Below are positions 13,030-27,800 of a stretch of DNA of 64,000 bases, in pieces. Source of the stretch: Hyalella azteca (lineage: Eukaryota > Arthropoda > Malacostraca > Amphipoda > Hyalellidae); the NCBI RefSeq assembly GCF_000764305.2, contig NW_025936006.1, forward strand, positions 506,388 through 570,387, written 5' to 3'. Positions within the stretch are counted from its first letter, which is position 1. Each line of letters starts with the position of its first letter. The notes beneath the pieces were generated by a model. The model was given only the letters and a program-made list of their open reading frames with translations, ran no database searches and had not been told where the DNA came from. The position numbers and the translations under genes were made by a program.

Positions 13030-16000
13030 GGCCACAATAGTAGACCACAGAGGCAGCATATAAGCATGTGCACTAGGCTGATACTGTCAGGCGGCGAGAC
13101 GAATTAACGAATAATGCTGTCTCAGGAGCACAGTGTTGGAATTTTGCTTACAAAAAATCTGCAATTAGATAAAACTTGTAGCTTTTTATAGAGAAAAAAG
13201 TCCTAATAAGCAATAAAATTACGCGAATTCAATTTGCAAATACAAGGTAAGAACTTATGACCGTGTCATGGTTTTCCCCAAACCATAGTTCCAAAAATAA
13301 TATTAGCTTCTACGATTATTTTGATTATTTCTACTTCAAGGAACAAATGGCCAGGGTGTTTATAAAGATAGTTCTTCCTTTATACATTAATAGGTTGAAT
13401 AAAATATCCGAAGAAATTATAGCAGATGCAAGGTCTGCAGACCGCAGGCTAGGAGGGGGGGCAGCCCAGATCAACGGACCACGTCAACAAATTAGACCGC
13501 GGCAACAGATGCACGAGAAAAGCTCTGGCGCTCCAGCGGAAGGTCATTTGAAAAAAAATCCCTGTACCAGCTTGCACATTTGGACCATGCAGAAATCCTA
13601 TGCATGAAGAAAAAGTCATATTATTCAGTGCATTATCCGTGCATCAAATAACGATGACGCTCTCGGTTTAAATCTCAACTCAAGTTACAATTCAGTTTTT
13701 GTAAGAAAGATCAGGAACGAAATTTTAACATTTGTGGATGAAATTGTGATGATTCTCCAACATCAACGTACGCGTGGAATTTCCGCAGCAGTTACAAAAA
13801 TGTGCATGACACGAATAAAAGGTTTCAAGATTCGGGCTTCCCAGTTTCTGCGTAAGATTTTAATCTATGGTGTATTTTCACAAAACGTAAAGGCTCGACA
13901 TAATTTTTACACGAAATTAGTTAGCCGTTAAGAGAACTAAGTAAATAAATGAGAGGCAAGAAAATACATTAAGAGGCAAGCAGCAACCGGAACGAATATT
14001 GCAACACGTGTTATTTATTGACAACCGAGCGTTCGGCATTTGCGATGCTAACGACTGCTTCCGTGTCCCAAGTTATTGGAAAAACGAATGCAATTCAAAA
14101 GGAACACAATATAGAAATGTCATGCTAGCAAAAATATTCAACTTCGATATAAACAAAAGTTTAATCCTTTACGAGTTCACGTCTTCAGGAAAACTAACAA
14201 TGGATACTTGTAATGAGACGTGATGGCATTTAGCGCACTCATAACTCAGTTTGCTTTTTAGATCCTATTCTAAAAGCCAGACGGTATTATACATACCTAC
14301 TATGATAATTTTAGGAGCAATATGATGTAACAGAATTTCAAAATAGATTTGTTCTAAAATGGGCTCAATTAGCCGATTATTCCACACAATAAGAAAGCAA
14401 TGTTCGCGAGTACGTCTGAGGACTCGTGGGTACAGCGCCATCAGCTGCATGCTCAAACCGCTCTGGACTTTATATGGAAGTTCGACATCCAGCGTGTCGT
14501 GCTTTCTAGTTTCATGATAGCGTAATGGCGGTCATTGCTCGCATGAAAAATTCTTAGACACACAATTCTTAGAATATACAATTAAATTAGAAAACAATAT
14601 TCAAATTGAATTTTTACAGTGCACGGTTATTTTTACAATCTGAAGAGTCTTGCGACGATAGAAAAAATTGTTTGATAAAAATTTTCATTTTTCATTCGAT
14701 TATAAACCTCATTATTTCATTAGATAATAACCCTCATCCAAATGTTTATTTTACTTTGGTAGACTATAATTTATAAGTGCCTTACTAGAGAACTACAACC
14801 ATGTGTTTGCTACTACGTCAAGGGTTCTGTTGAACCACAGCTCATCTAATAAGTACATATGATTAACGACGCAACTAATCTAATCATTTCTAGATAATTA
14901 TCTGGATTACTATTAATTAATTAACCATAGTATGTAGTAGTAACCATAGTCAATTAACCATTACTTTCTATCAGTCTTCTAAAATAAACACAAAATTGGC
15001 CGAAAATTCTTCTTCCATTATTCTAGCATATAAGAATTGCAACAGCATTCCGTAGTCTCCTTCCTAGTCCAAAGTCTGCAGAATTCTTCACATTTTAGCT
15101 GAATCACGATAGAAGCCTCCAAGGCCTACCGCTTTCATTACTTTGAAGAGCGTGGGAGGCGCCTGGTCTGAATGGCACGGTCTGGCCTGGCTGTGATCCA
15201 ACGCTAGAATTTCAGAAGATCGGCCTGTCTTTCTTCAAAATATTTTACCCGTCAACAAAATGCTAGTTCTACTGGATTTGAAAGTAGATCACCTGGGAGA
15301 GTAGACAAATAAAATAATAAGAGCGTTGGGTAATCCTCACGTCCAGAATCCATTTAAAAATGCCGAGTATATAAAATCGGGAACTATCCTTCCCCTGCTT
15401 GCCAAAGCACAGCTAGAGAGGACGCAGCCTCTGTGCATAGCGTGCGTGAAGCTCGTTGGGCGCACGATCGATCTTAAGCTAATAATACAAGAGGCTGGTC
15501 GATGGGTCGGGACACACAAAACATCCTGCAAGCAATTCTTGTCGGGACTCCTTCACTCCTCGCTTCATTACCTATCGACCTACTGAATTACACTGCTGCT
15601 GTTGCCGAGAATTTTCATGTTCCTTTCAATTTACATATGAGCTTTAAATGATCACATGTAAACTGATAAATGATAGCGGAGCTAAATCAAACAACATAGA
15701 ACAGGATTCCCTACTGATTATATCCATGTGACCTTGAGTCACAAGTATATGTTTTGTGCGGTGATGAAAGTATATAATGAACACTTTCTGAACGCTTTAT
15801 AAAAATTGCCAAAATTGCATAACATATATAGAGTTCAAATTCAAACGCGTTCGTCGTGAAATAGTCCACGACGATGTCGTCTTAAAAGAAGAAACATAAT
15901 GCCTTGAACTAACTTGTTTACGAAAACGGGCAACTGATTAACAATTGTCTAAAAAAAGACAAGTCGAAAGCATAAGGTAATTATGCATCCGAGGTGAGTA

Positions 16001-16960
16001 AATTATACGTACATTAGCTACTAATAAGCAAGTTTATCTCCGGGAACGACATCAATTTTAAGAGAGAAGTAGGACAACGAGCGCCCAAGCCTGTTCGGCC
16101 GACTGAAACTTGAGCGCCTGCCAAGCCTGGCAAGAAGCGCGCGGCTCGAGGGAACTGGAGCGCACGAGGCTTGTCATGTGGCGCCTGGGATTTGAAACTC
16201 CTACATAAATTTGGTGCAGCGTGAACCATCAATAAATAATCGTTCTTATCTCTTTCTAAGAAGACGGTACGGTGAAACTGTATAATTCTGTCAGAGAACT
16301 TAAGAGGTTTTCTCCTCTTGTGATGCTTAAAATTTGACAATTTACAGGACAGCAAATAAATTTTCTTGTCACGGCAATCAACAGCAGAGTCATAGCACAT
16401 CATAATTGACGACACACGAAATTGAATTATTCAATGGCATAAAATATTTATTAACTATACAGAAAAATATGGAATAAAGAATGAGCTAAATAATGAACTG
16501 TTAATGAATGATCTAATAGAAGTAATAAGCCCCTCCTCAATAGAATTGAATGGATTTGCTGCTACAGTGCTACTTCTGCTAATTTCTTGGTAATTGAGTA
16601 TATTGTGTACAGTTCTAAGACACGCATTGATGTGATAATCAACATAGGCTGCTGGCCAGCTATGCTCCAGCCACCCACGTTTGCCAAGTAAGTCGATAGT
16701 TCTCAGGCCACGCCTTAGTGATTGTTAGTTGTTACCTCATCGCAAACAGATTTTGTTACGTGCAAAATTTCGAGAAACATGTTGTATAAAGGAGCATTTA
16801 TTCTAAATCATAATATTTTAATACTTCGAATTACTAATACTACTTTCAATTCTATAACTTACTCTAGCTTGATTAAACGTGCATCTCAACTCGGGATTAG
16901 CAAACAGAAAAATTTTTAAATTTGTTTCTCTTGGCAAATGTTTTAACAAATATGTGAGAA
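13030..16960. other. No gene seen
   Basis: Several open frames of 60-130 codons exist, including one on the minus strand at 16014-16415. None shows a domain, signal peptide or convincing exon border that I recognise. The composition is typical of intergenic or intronic DNA. Confidence 0.4.
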
Positions 16961-17110
16961 CAATCTCCAACAACAAACAACAATCTCCAGAAAAAAAAAA
17001 CAACAATCTCCAGAAAAGCAACAATCTCTAGAAAGAAACAATCTCCAGAAAAAAAAATAATCTTCAAAAAACAAACAATCTCCAGAAAAAAATACAATCT
17101 CCAGAAAAAA
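16961..17110. repeat. Purine-biased tandem repeat of caatctccagaaaaa
   Basis: About eight to nine imperfect units of caatctccag followed by a variable run of A (roughly 14-22 bases per unit). The A-run length differs from unit to unit, as expected from slippage. The minus strand reads as an artefactual Phe/Leu-rich open frame. Confidence 0.9.
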
Positions 17111-17751
17111 ATGCGGCTCTCAATAGTACACTAGAATTCTCTTGAAGGTTTTATTGCCCGTTTGACTGGAACTATCATCGACGCGAGTATTTTATTTTAA
17201 TACTGATATGCAGCATGGTGAATAATTCCGGTAATTTTTATAATCGTGTTATAAATATGTTCGTTGATAATGTCTTTGTTGTGCTGACCGTTCCTGTGAA
17301 TGGAGCTTCACAATGAACGTCAATTAAGAACAAAGACAAAACTAAGGAAAACAACGCATCGCTGGCGAGCCACGGTCATTGCCAAGGCCTGCATTAACGA
17401 CCGAGCGAATTTGTCCCAGAGATCTAAGGAAAAAAGTCGTATAATTCCGACTTTCGCCTTGGATTGAGCGCGCGCGGCGCTCGTGAATGGACGATAAAAC
17501 AAATCCTCGTCGCTTATATTGTCTCGAACGTCGTTAAGTAACGATTCGCTTCGGCCGGCGCGTCAAACGCAGCGTAATAAATATCTTATTTTCCACAAAA
17601 AATACTAAGTACATTGTAAAATATTGTACATAATAATTATTCCCATTCGCTAATATGTGATTTCCGTTGTAGAAAACGTCCAATAGAATTGTGAAATTGA
17701 TATGAATTTACCAATTTCGATGCCAGATATAATGCACATACAAGTAAAGAA

Positions 17752-17917
17752 AAATATAACTCGGTACTCACTGCAGTGAGTGACAGAGAGCGCATTTTTT
17801 CGTCGACGAAAACGTGAAGTCCCGGACGGACGGACAGACAGAGAGACGGACGGACAGACGGACATAGCGAGCCCAATAGTGCATTTTTCCAATAAATGAG
17901 AAAATGCTCTAAAAACA
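17752..17917 (+). repeat. Dispersed repeat, copy A (GACGGACGGACA core)
   Basis: This is the first of three copies in the window. In order it has an actcactgcagtgagt palindrome, a left arm agagcgcatttttt, a core of gacggacggacagacag words, and a right arm aatgagaaaatgctct. The two arms are inverted repeats of each other, as in a small non-autonomous hairpin element. There is no coding capacity. See the copies at 35822 and 53212. Confidence 0.8.
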
Positions 17918-20900
17918 GGTAAAGGAGTAACAAGGAACGAGATAACCATTATTGTTTTCACTGGCAACATAAATTGTCAGGCGTGGTCAAAATAAAATAA
18001 TATAGCGTGGATAGGAGAAGAGTTTTTGCAGCCCCGTTCAGAACAGAGGAGCCGTCTGAGGTACGTTGCTCATGGCATTAGCTGGAATTAGCAGGGGCTC
18101 CCCGCCAGAAGATGTTGTTTCGTTCTTCAATCAAATCTGAGCGCGAAAAGCTCTTCACTGTACGAGTGAGGGCGCATTATATAAGTAACAATCGGGTCTG
18201 CGTTATATCATTAATCAACGTTAATTAAAGTCACACAGCAAACAAATTTAATTGAAGTCACATACACACACTCAACACACACAGCAAACAAATCTGTGTG
18301 GCGATCGTAGCAGAATATTTTTACCGATAATCACCCACAGATATCATGAATGTTGGCCTAAATTATGAAACTCTGTCAATATAATGAGAAACGGCGAAGA
18401 AAAAAAATTCGCGTACATAATATAATTTCTATCTAGTTCAGCAAAAAATTCAGTTTATCATCAAGTTTCAAATATTATAATTCAAGATTAATGTTTACTT
18501 GAATATTCAATTATTTGATACAGTAACAATAATAACGCGCAAAAATTACATTTTCTTCATATATACTCTCATTCCGGGACACATTACTGCACTAATCGCA
18601 TGTGTCCAATAAATCCAATCCTGAAACGCGGCCCGACAGGTCATCAGGAATGGCCTCCAAAAATGACCTGTCCATCTATCATGAACCCCCAAGCAGAACC
18701 TTCATGAATTTCAAGCTACGTTTACATGCCACCTAAATTGACGAAGTCGCGCGCTCTTATCACTGCAGCGACAGCGAAGATATCACGAAGCAGCAAGCAC
18801 AATTTTAGTGCAAACCAGAACACTGACGAATAAGGGAAGACCGGTCATCGGTTACTGCGACCACTGGCTCTAGTATTTAATTACTTTCAAAAAGAGTAAG
18901 ATAACGCATAGTATATTACACTGTGCGTCCTTAATATTAGGGGCGAACACAATGTGGCGCCATAATAGAAGCCGTCAATTAATTTTACGTCGTTCGATAA
19001 TCATAAACGCCTTCGCACGGAAAATAAAACAGCTGCTGTTAGATAAATCAAAGAAATCCAATCTCGGACATAGCAACATAATAGGTTATGAACAAAGATA
19101 GAAATTTCATATTAGTTTTACAATAGAAGGCTATTAGCTTGGCAATAGCAATCAAGTGACCGGTCGCAAACACTCCAGAGGCTGACTTAAATAACATTCT
19201 GGCAATTCAATCATACCCACTGCCAATTACGCAGTTCCAAGATATAAAAAAAAAATCGAATAAAGGTGTTGGGAAAATTTTCAGTTGCCGTATAATAAGT
19301 ACCATACCCCATAAAAATTTTCAACTTTTGTTTAAGATAATAATGGTCAGAGAAATACGCAATGACTAGAGGACTGAGAGCTATAATTTGCCGACACTTG
19401 ACGCGAGAAACTCGCCTGCCTTCCACAAACTCATTCTTCCTTATTGATTACAATTGACATAAGTTCACATAAATAAAAATACCTAAAAAAATCAAAAGAC
19501 AATTTCGAAATGTACTCTTAATTACTTCCTGTTTTTGCGTTTCATATAAAAAATGCATAATAAAAGTTCAAGCTTGCCAGTGCGCTGTTTTGCACCAACA
19601 TATTTCTCAGGTCACGAATGTGTGTTGGCAATATCCAGGGAAGGAGAAGCTATGCCAAGAACCCTTGTTTTAAGCACGCACAGGTTCATGTACATCATCA
19701 ATGTTGCTCGCTTCAAGGTAGCTGATTCATGAACTATTCATGGTCTTAGATTTTTGTCTCGAGCATAAAGCTCATTTTAATGCCTTCCTACCTGGCAAAC
19801 TCCAATAGTTATATGCGAGGTAGCTTTTCAACACAAAACAGTTACTTCATATAAGTTCTACATCGACAAACTTAATTACTCCAGTTCATTCAAGCCCAAA
19901 ATTCATTCAAACCAGAGAAATTTAGACGATATTTACTCAAGAAGCTACAGTGTCGTCATGCTAACAAAAGTTAACTGCGTCTTTTTTTGTATTATTATAG
20001 ACAATCTATACCCCCGAAGTAACACAAGGAAAAAACGTTTAAATACCACATTAATAATGAGGATAATAAAGGGCCATATATCTCCGGGAAATACAATCAC
20101 GCAAGCCTGCACTTAAAAGAAGCCGAAGAATTTCTTCAATCGCAAGACGTGCGAGGTCTCCTTGAACTCAACGACAACCGTGAGTTACAGGCTTGTATTA
20201 ACGTACTTAATTTTTAGAGTTAGTTGCTCTCGTTCATCTCGTTCAGTGCTGCAGTCCGGTACCTCAGGCGCTTGAACGCAACGATCTAGAACAGAATTGG
20301 GTCCATTTTGGAAACAAATTTAGATTCAACATGAAGATCCACTCCATGTGTTTTTTTTACTACGCACTGAATTACATTACGCGTAACGGATTGCAGGAAA
20401 ATTATGTTTTACAAAATTTGGCTGTAAACTTTTAGCTATACAAAATTTTAAAACCATCCCACCAACCACATCCAAAGTAAATTTAGATCACATAAACAAA
20501 TTTGCCCTCTGCAGGCAAAATAATCAAAAGTTTTACGAGTGGGTGAAAGTTCTGCGCTTACCGAATAAACAAGGCTCACTTGGATCATCAGCTTTAGTTT
20601 CATGATTTGCCGTCGTAAATATGACTGAAATTATATGCGCTTGCTTGTACCTCAGCATTGTTTGAGTGCAAGGAGGTGAAGTAATGACAGAATGCATGTG
20701 CTATTGATGCTCGTTAACAATTACAGGTTTCCTGCGGGGCAAAAGTCGTCAGCTACTAATACGACCAACTGCACTTACAGGGAAGGCAAGAAACTTTCCA
20801 CGACACTACCACTGAAGCGGCCACTCCGACGTCCTGATTCCAGAAGCTTTGCACATGCATGCAGTCTACACGGCTTGCACGCGACTGGCCAGACTGGCAG

Positions 20901-23900
20901 GGATCATACAGGGCGTTATAAGAATATTAGTTTGTTGTGGAATCACATGGGAGTCGCGGATCAACATTTGATCAGCAATGCGTATGTTGCATATGCTAGC
21001 GTTGCAATTATAGAGGCCGTTATATCAAAGCAATTTCTGCGATGAGTTCGAGGAGCTTTATCTTAAGTGTCGGAATACAAATAGTAAGAAATTTTTCAAC
21101 CTGCATCATCACAACAGTAAATAAAACAATGTATGTAATTCAATCGATGTGGGCTCATTAATAAGGGTTTAAGGAGGCGGCCTTATTGCTGGATAAATGA
21201 TGATACAATGGAAAACAAAGAGATAAATGCAAGACCCGTTGGCGACAATCGTATGATTAGAAGACATTAAAAGGATGAATCACGACGTCACTGCACAACA
21301 TTGTCTCCTTCATTCGATTATTTTTATGGAATGAAATTCACGAAAAATATTTTTCAACCACGATACTTCACGCGTGCACATCCTTGAAACACATCCTTGA
21401 AAATCAAATTATTATTATCTGTGGGCTCAAGTGGATCGGCAAGCTACACTAAAACTTGTTTTCCTTGGAGTAATATCTAAAAGCTGTCCCGAATTCCATT
21501 ACTGATTGGCAACGCCACAAAGCGTAAAAACAGCTTCTAGGTATCAAAAATTGTTAAAATAAAACTATGTGAGTAAACCAGAGGCTGTAATGTCAAAACT
21601 CGCTCAAGTACGCTTAACAGTTTAAGTACACGTAGCGGCCGATTTCTCGGCTGTTATTGGCGAGTTAATATCGAAGAGCCGTCAGTGGTTGGCTGACAGA
21701 TTTACGAACCAGTAACTTTTTCTGACGATCCGGCTATAGAGTATTACAAGCACGCAATCGGCCGGAGACGCACTTGTCTGAGCACTATAATAGACGCGAA
21801 GGGAAGCTTAGGTAATGTGCGCATAATTCGTCTGTCCGAAGCAGAAAAAAATTTGAATTGGCCTCCCACTCGCGCACTGTGCTGCATCCAAACAGCTATT
21901 CTAAATCACATAATTATGAGTGCAAATAATGCAGGGTCCTGCCTGAAAAGTGGTCAGGAAAGAGAACGTCGCGTGAAATCACTGATATACCAGTGATACA
22001 GCTCTAACTGGACTCGCCTTAACGTGTTCAGCTTTAACATTTTCAGCTCTGTCAGTACAGGCTTTAATATGTTTAGCTTTAGCATTCAGCACTAACTGTG
22101 TGACTGGACCAGACTAGTAATCAGCGTAATGAGTGCGTGATTACGTAAAGTTGCAGGAAGTTTACTTGTTGATAAATACACACGGGATTTAGATCGATGC
22201 TATGTCTCGTTCGATAGCGCTTGCTTATAACCACAAGTTGGATCGGGTCTAATTAAATTAAATCAATTACCAAAAATTTATAATTGTGCTGCACACCATT
22301 TTGTAATGCAAATGATTAAAATAAAATCGAAAATTGAATCCAAACAAAGTACGTACCATTCAAACCCGGTGATATTCGGTTTTCAATGAAAGACATTTGG
22401 CATAAAAGAGTTGCGTTTGCTCAACAGCGTCGTCCGCTCGGTCTTTTCACTTTAATGATGAATGCATTGTATGCGTGCCAAGAGATCGTCTCGGTTCTTG
22501 TTTCGACCGCGTTGACAACTGAAAACCGAGATAGAAAACTATTTTCCTGTCTACCGACATTGAATCAAGCTTTCACGCTCTTACGTATATACGAAATCTC
22601 GAGATACAACGAGACTGCAGTCAGAACCTCGTGTGAATTTCTTCGTTGAATTTCTATTGAAAATCTTGCAAATACGCGACTGAGTAACAGAGTAGCTTTA
22701 GAACCTGTAGCAATGTTACACAAGATGAGAACACATGACATGCCAGAGATAACTAGCCGTGGTAAATAACGTATTAGTCATTCATTCACGATTGCCTGTA
22801 GTAAGCCAGATTGCAGCGTCACGAGTGACGTCAAAGGCGGCGATACCAACGACCGTGAGAACTCTCCACGTGGTGGAGGGTGATTTTCGTCCATGCGCGC
22901 GAGCGGCTGCATTTTTTCACAGTTTTGTTATTGTTTACATGGTTGCTATTCTTCCTCATTATGAATTGATCCTAACTAAATTAAAAATCCCTGCTTTTTT
23001 TAATCAGAATATTATATCCTAACAGGGTATGAATATCTTAAAATGAATGTCTACATCTATGCGTATCTCAAAAATGAAGGCAAGAAATTTTTGTTCCAAA
23101 TGATTTCATTGTATTAAAGTATGTGAGAATTTATTCTCGAATGGATATTTCATTAAAATACTTTTGAATGTCATTTGTTTGAATGGATTTAGCATTAATA
23201 TAAAGAATACAAATCGTTTTAGCCCATGTACAAAACCAAATGTAAATAACGGCAAATGAATTATCTTCACCCAGGTACAAATACAGTGAAACGCTCTGTT
23301 ACACGTTCAAACACTCATGAACATCAAACGCCATTCTTACACACATTTTAAACGCACGAGGCAATTTTAGTTTGACATTTTTCATTTGTTGAAGTCCAAG
23401 AATAAATATTTACAAAGTGAGGCCTGAGCTGCAGCTCGGCGTAGGTACACAGGTAAGCCGGCCCATGCGTCTCGTCGAGGTCGCGTTCGGAGACCTGCAT
23501 ATTGCATAAGCAGATCACCTATCAGCCCGATCCGCGCTTGTATGATTTACGATTCGCTATAAATTGTAGATAAATTTGTTAGATATTAGAAATAATAATG
23601 GGAGCATTTTTAATATTAAATGACTCTCGTAATTCAAAAGCCACGATTCGTTGTGCTAGGCTCTGATAACTTCTTGATACATGAAATTGATTCTGCCGTC
23701 AGTTAAATCGTCACAATCTTGCACGAGCTGCATTGGACTCTGCCGTCAGCCGACTTGTCAACATTGCATTGAAGAATTTTAAACATAACGCGCGAAAGGA
23801 TGAATTTGAAAATCGACTCACGTTACAAGTAAACCTATGTTGGATATAATATTTACAATTCAATCAAATATACCTCATGTGTCCCACTAGTGTTAATTTA

Positions 23901-25500
23901 ATCTATGAAAAACGCGAATTCATCTAGATGCCAAGCTTAATGCGTCTCCACGTTGCCGTCTTAATGTTAGTCCAAGGCACGCAAAATAATGACAAATGGG
24001 CATAAAGAAATAAACAGGCGGTTATTTTGTGCAAAATAAATTAATTCAACCTGTTTGTTTTTACGTAGGAAATACAAGATTCTCGCAGACGGTTTTACAG
24101 CATCTAGAGAGCAGTGCAATCACATCCAGAAGACTAATTTTCAAGCAAACTATATCGAATTGCATGCATGCAGTCGCCAACAATCACAGCGAAAATGCTT
24201 TCAAATACATAAATGTTTATTTCAGACGCCCTCAGTTGGTCCCCGAAACCAAGTCGTAGTCTTAGATTCCAATTCAGACCGTTTTCTTCTTTAGGGAATC
24301 CCACAAGGTCCTTGAACGTTACAGTGGACAATTCGGCCTGGCAGAGCGTAAATAGATCCGGCTGGAGTTGAGTTTGGAAGGTAGCATAACGTTACACACA
24401 AAGCAGAAAAATATTCGTAGCAAAAAGCAGAATATTATTGAAGCATCAATGCATATCCAACAGTCTAATTCTAAAAATCCCAAGCCTCTACTTTGGACAT
24501 GATTAAACAAACCGTTAAAAATCGTCCGGGTAGTTGAGTGCAGATCTTGAATCTAGTGTTGCCGAGCGGAAGGAGTTCTCTATTCAACGATGGACGCACT
24601 GGCTTCGCTAGCGAATTGCGGACATGCAACAGTCCTGATTCTCGTCGCACTCGAAGTTAACGTCACATCAAATTGATCCGATTCATGAATGAAAGTTGTA
24701 TAATCTCAACACATTTGCTGCAGAAAAATTGAATCGCACATTATCGAGTCCACTGAATGGCATCAACAACTTGAGACAACCGGGAGAGTTCAAAGTTAGC
24801 CTCTACGTCAGAAAATTTTAAATAACACCAATTTCCCGGTAAAATTACAACTGCCGTTCAGAAAATCACAGTTCATCAGCAATAGTGGTAATGAAATGAC
24901 AAGAAAGTGTTTTCGCTGATTTATTCCTTACTTTTCATTTCCATCTAAGTATATTCAACACAACATATTAATAGTGCATATAAATGCTATTCGTGCCCAA
25001 TATTCTCAAATCCCTTGACGCCGAAGTCACCAACTTAACCCCAAATTCACGATAGTAAGTTAGGAAGTCAATTTCACTTGATCTGCAGCGCGTGTGACTA
25101 ACAACATTGTTGAGATTCGGCGGCGTCACGCGGCTGCTCTACTTACGACGGTGACACAATCGCCTGGTCATTTGCTGTGCCTCCACGAACATAATTCGCA
25201 CACACATATATAAATTGGACATCAATGAGCACGAAGTAGCTTTTATTATATTTAAAATTGGACTAACGTGCGGAACAAACGGAAATAAGATTTTAGCGTT
25301 CAAACATTTAAAATAAATGACACTGAAAGCCAGCCTCAAAGCGATTAAAATAGATTAGACTGGAGAAGCGTCATAGTTTCATATATTTAAATAAAAACCG
25401 TCAAGGCCGAAAACATTCAAAGCAAAGCCAGGCTTTGCATTCGAGAGACAAATGACATGCTACTCAAGGACAACAATTACTCGGTTTGAACTTCGGAATC
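17918..25500. other. No gene seen
   Basis: About 7.5 kb without a supported exon. The open frames are short and lack motifs. I specifically looked on the minus strand for the second NHE exon (the part normally containing a VPES-type motif), because the NHE array points this way, and did not find it by eye. Confidence 0.4.
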
Positions 25501-25712
25501 TTGTTAAGAATAAGCACCCCAGTATGACCTTGTTAAGAAAACGCAATGTATTTCTTACATCGAATTGTAATTCTCAAAAAATGTTTAAATGGACCTAATT
25601 TGTTTCCATTGTTCATTCAATTAATCTTGTTAAGAATGCACACCTCAGTAATGTTCTTGTTAAGAAAACGCACCCCAGTAACGTTTAGAGTGCTTACTCT
25701 TAACAAGATCCA
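25501..25712. repeat. Interspersed and inverted cttgttaagaa repeats
   Basis: The word ttgttaagaa followed by variants of aacgcaccccagtaa recurs near 25501, 25530, 25627 and 25660. The inverted form gtgcttactcttaacaag closes the stretch near 25692-25710. It may be a decayed foldback element. No protein is supported. Confidence 0.5.
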
Positions 25713-25978
25713 AACTTCGTTTTCAAATCACGCTTGCTTAAACAGATTACCTTTACACAAGTCCCAAAAACGCATGCCACAAATTTCAAATTCAACAAAT
25801 TCAATTCTGAAACAGTAATTGATAGAGTACAATTTTTCATTTATTTGGAGATATTTACACAACAAAAAACGTAGAGACAGGCATATTGATAATAATATAA
25901 TAATAATAGCGGTTTCAACGTTTATTAGGCCGTAGGCTGTCGCCGATTCTTAACATAGCAGAACATTCACAGCTGGTT

Positions 25979-26025
25979 GCGGTGAATGTTGCGTGCGGTG
26001 AATGTTGCGAGCGGTGAATGTTGCG
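25979..26025. repeat. 18-bp minisatellite, about 2.6 units
   Basis: Three near-perfect repetitions of gcggtgaatgttgcg separated by small variable spacers (tgc, agc). Confidence 0.85.
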
Positions 26026-26901
26026 GTAACCACCGGGTACACAGAAAACTTTTAATAGTTTAATTAAATTCAGCGGTAAAAAAATTCTACTTTTCTGCCG
26101 ACGTCCACCATAACTAGTGATTAGTGAACATTGATCATGGCCATGTTCTGAGAGGAGTAACCACACCGAAATTCCCACACAGCAGGTAGTAGCTGGTCGG
26201 AAAAGAAGGCAGAGAATACTTCTTTGTCTACCACAAAATGTTTTTTTAATCTGAATGAAGCATTAGAACTTAATACTAAGTTCAACTTTCGTCGTCACGT
26301 GACACGACAATCAATTGGACGGTCCCGTCATCTTCTGTGACCTAACTTCTAGCTCAGACAATGGGCGGGCACACAGGCTCAATGTCGACTCTATGAGTTG
26401 CCTGGAATTTACCGCTAACGTAACGAATACAACGGCAAACTTTACTGAACTTATGGACGCTGAGGCTACATAATCTTCTTTATTGCTTATATCGAGCGCC
26501 TAGATCGTTTTAACTAGCAAAGAATAATTTGCAATTGTTAGGAAGACCTCATAACAGGATACGATTTTCGTGGCTTCCAAGTTAACGGATTTTCACAAGC
26601 AAAGTAAGCACGCATTATCAATGAAAATTATTCAGAACATTGTATATGAAACCCCAAATAATTCAATGATAATTTCAGTCATTTCAAATCATAAATCATG
26701 TTTTCCGTACCGACACAAGGCAAAAAATAGATGTTAAAATAGTCAAAAGTAGATCTAGACGCATTACGGGTCTCAGAGAAAGGGTCAATCAAACAGCACA
26801 CGAGACAAGTGGTAAAGCTTAGGTCAGTCATCAGTCATGAACAACACGACCATCCTAACTTGGTTCAGTCATAAACAATCCGACCACCCTAACCATCTCA
26901 C

Positions 26902-27218
26902 CTATTTTGCCGAGGCAGGCCAAGAAGATCCATAAGCTGATGATGAAGGGCGTCTCAACTCGTTCAAAATCCTCAACAATGACCGGAAATCTTTCAGCCG
27001 GTGGTGCAGTGGTCGGTTTAAATGTGAAATTTGAGGTCGTTTGATGAGTTTCATTTGGGCTGAAGAAGTTTGTAGACGATGCAATTGTGTTGCCAGACAC
27101 AAGCACACTCGAGTTACCCACCAAAATAAGAGTCAATAAACACGCCAGTGTGAATCTTTGTCCAGTCATTTTACTTATCATGCTAACAGCGGCCATCGTG
27201 AAAAGGAGAAATGTTGCA
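26902..27218 (-). CDS. Nhe: Na+/H+ exchanger N-terminal exon, copy 1
   Basis: Encodes the start of a plasma-membrane Na+/H+ exchanger (SLC9A/NHE1-3-like), which swaps extracellular Na+ for cytoplasmic H+. Coding runs from the ATG at 27196 to 26902: 98 codons plus one base. A hydrophobic signal peptide occupies about residues 10-35. A short Thr/Ser-rich ectodomain follows with NSS, NET and NFT glycosylation sequons. Then comes the family hallmark RFPVIVEDFERVETPF and the start of the first core membrane segment, ending KIG. The splice donor is G|GTGAG at 26902/26901, phase 1. A good acceptor (ctgtgttttcag) lies just upstream of the ATG at 27219-27221, suggesting a leader exon further upstream. 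This is the most 3' of four such exons and no later NHE exon was found in the window. The NHE assignment is strong; use as an alternative exon is inference. Confidence 0.8.
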
Positions 27219-27800
27219 CTGAAAACACAGCTTATGAAACTTGCTACCTATAAGAAGTACGCATAAAAAGGATCAGGTAGTGTCACACGTCTTACAACAC
27301 AAAATATTGACACCGGCGTTCCTGTCATGGCATACACATCAGCTGGTGAGATTGCATCGCGTTATTTTAGAAACAATAACATCGTTCCATGTAATGTTTT
27401 CAAAAAATTGTCAGCTGAGGGTCGCTCCTATAAATCTTAATGGACACAACAAGAATAGAGTCCGTCAAAACACTGGACGCCAAGATAAAAAAATGAAAAA
27501 GTCAAGCGTTTCTTATGGATCTGGCGGCAGTACTTCACCCTAACGTATCACAGCGACGCCGCGACTGCAACTGTTGGCCGAATGGCAGTGCGCCTGTGGG
27601 CCGCTGCTGCAGCGCGGTGATCTGCTAAAGGTTACTCGCCCAGCCTGATCCAAACGACCGGCCTAACCGCTTATCTTTGGGCTCCTCCGGAACTCATACG
27701 GAGGCTATTAAATTGGACTGAGGAAAACTTCAATTTTCCGCAGGAGTTCTGAGAAATAATAGTTACCACAAAGAAACCACAACTTCTTTCTCGATCAAGG
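27219..27800. other. Short interval between NHE copy 1 and LINE fragment
   Basis: This holds the predicted 3' end of the intron preceding NHE copy 1. A plus-strand open frame at 27241-27543 has no recognised motif. Nothing else is supported. Confidence 0.4.

Noticed and set aside
12718..13073. Three overlapping minus-strand His/Pro-rich open frames
   Set aside because: They are produced by a 22-bp tandem repeat whose period keeps all frames open.
16014..16415. Minus-strand open frame of 133 codons
   Set aside because: No domain, signal or conserved-looking motif; the length is possible by chance in this much sequence.
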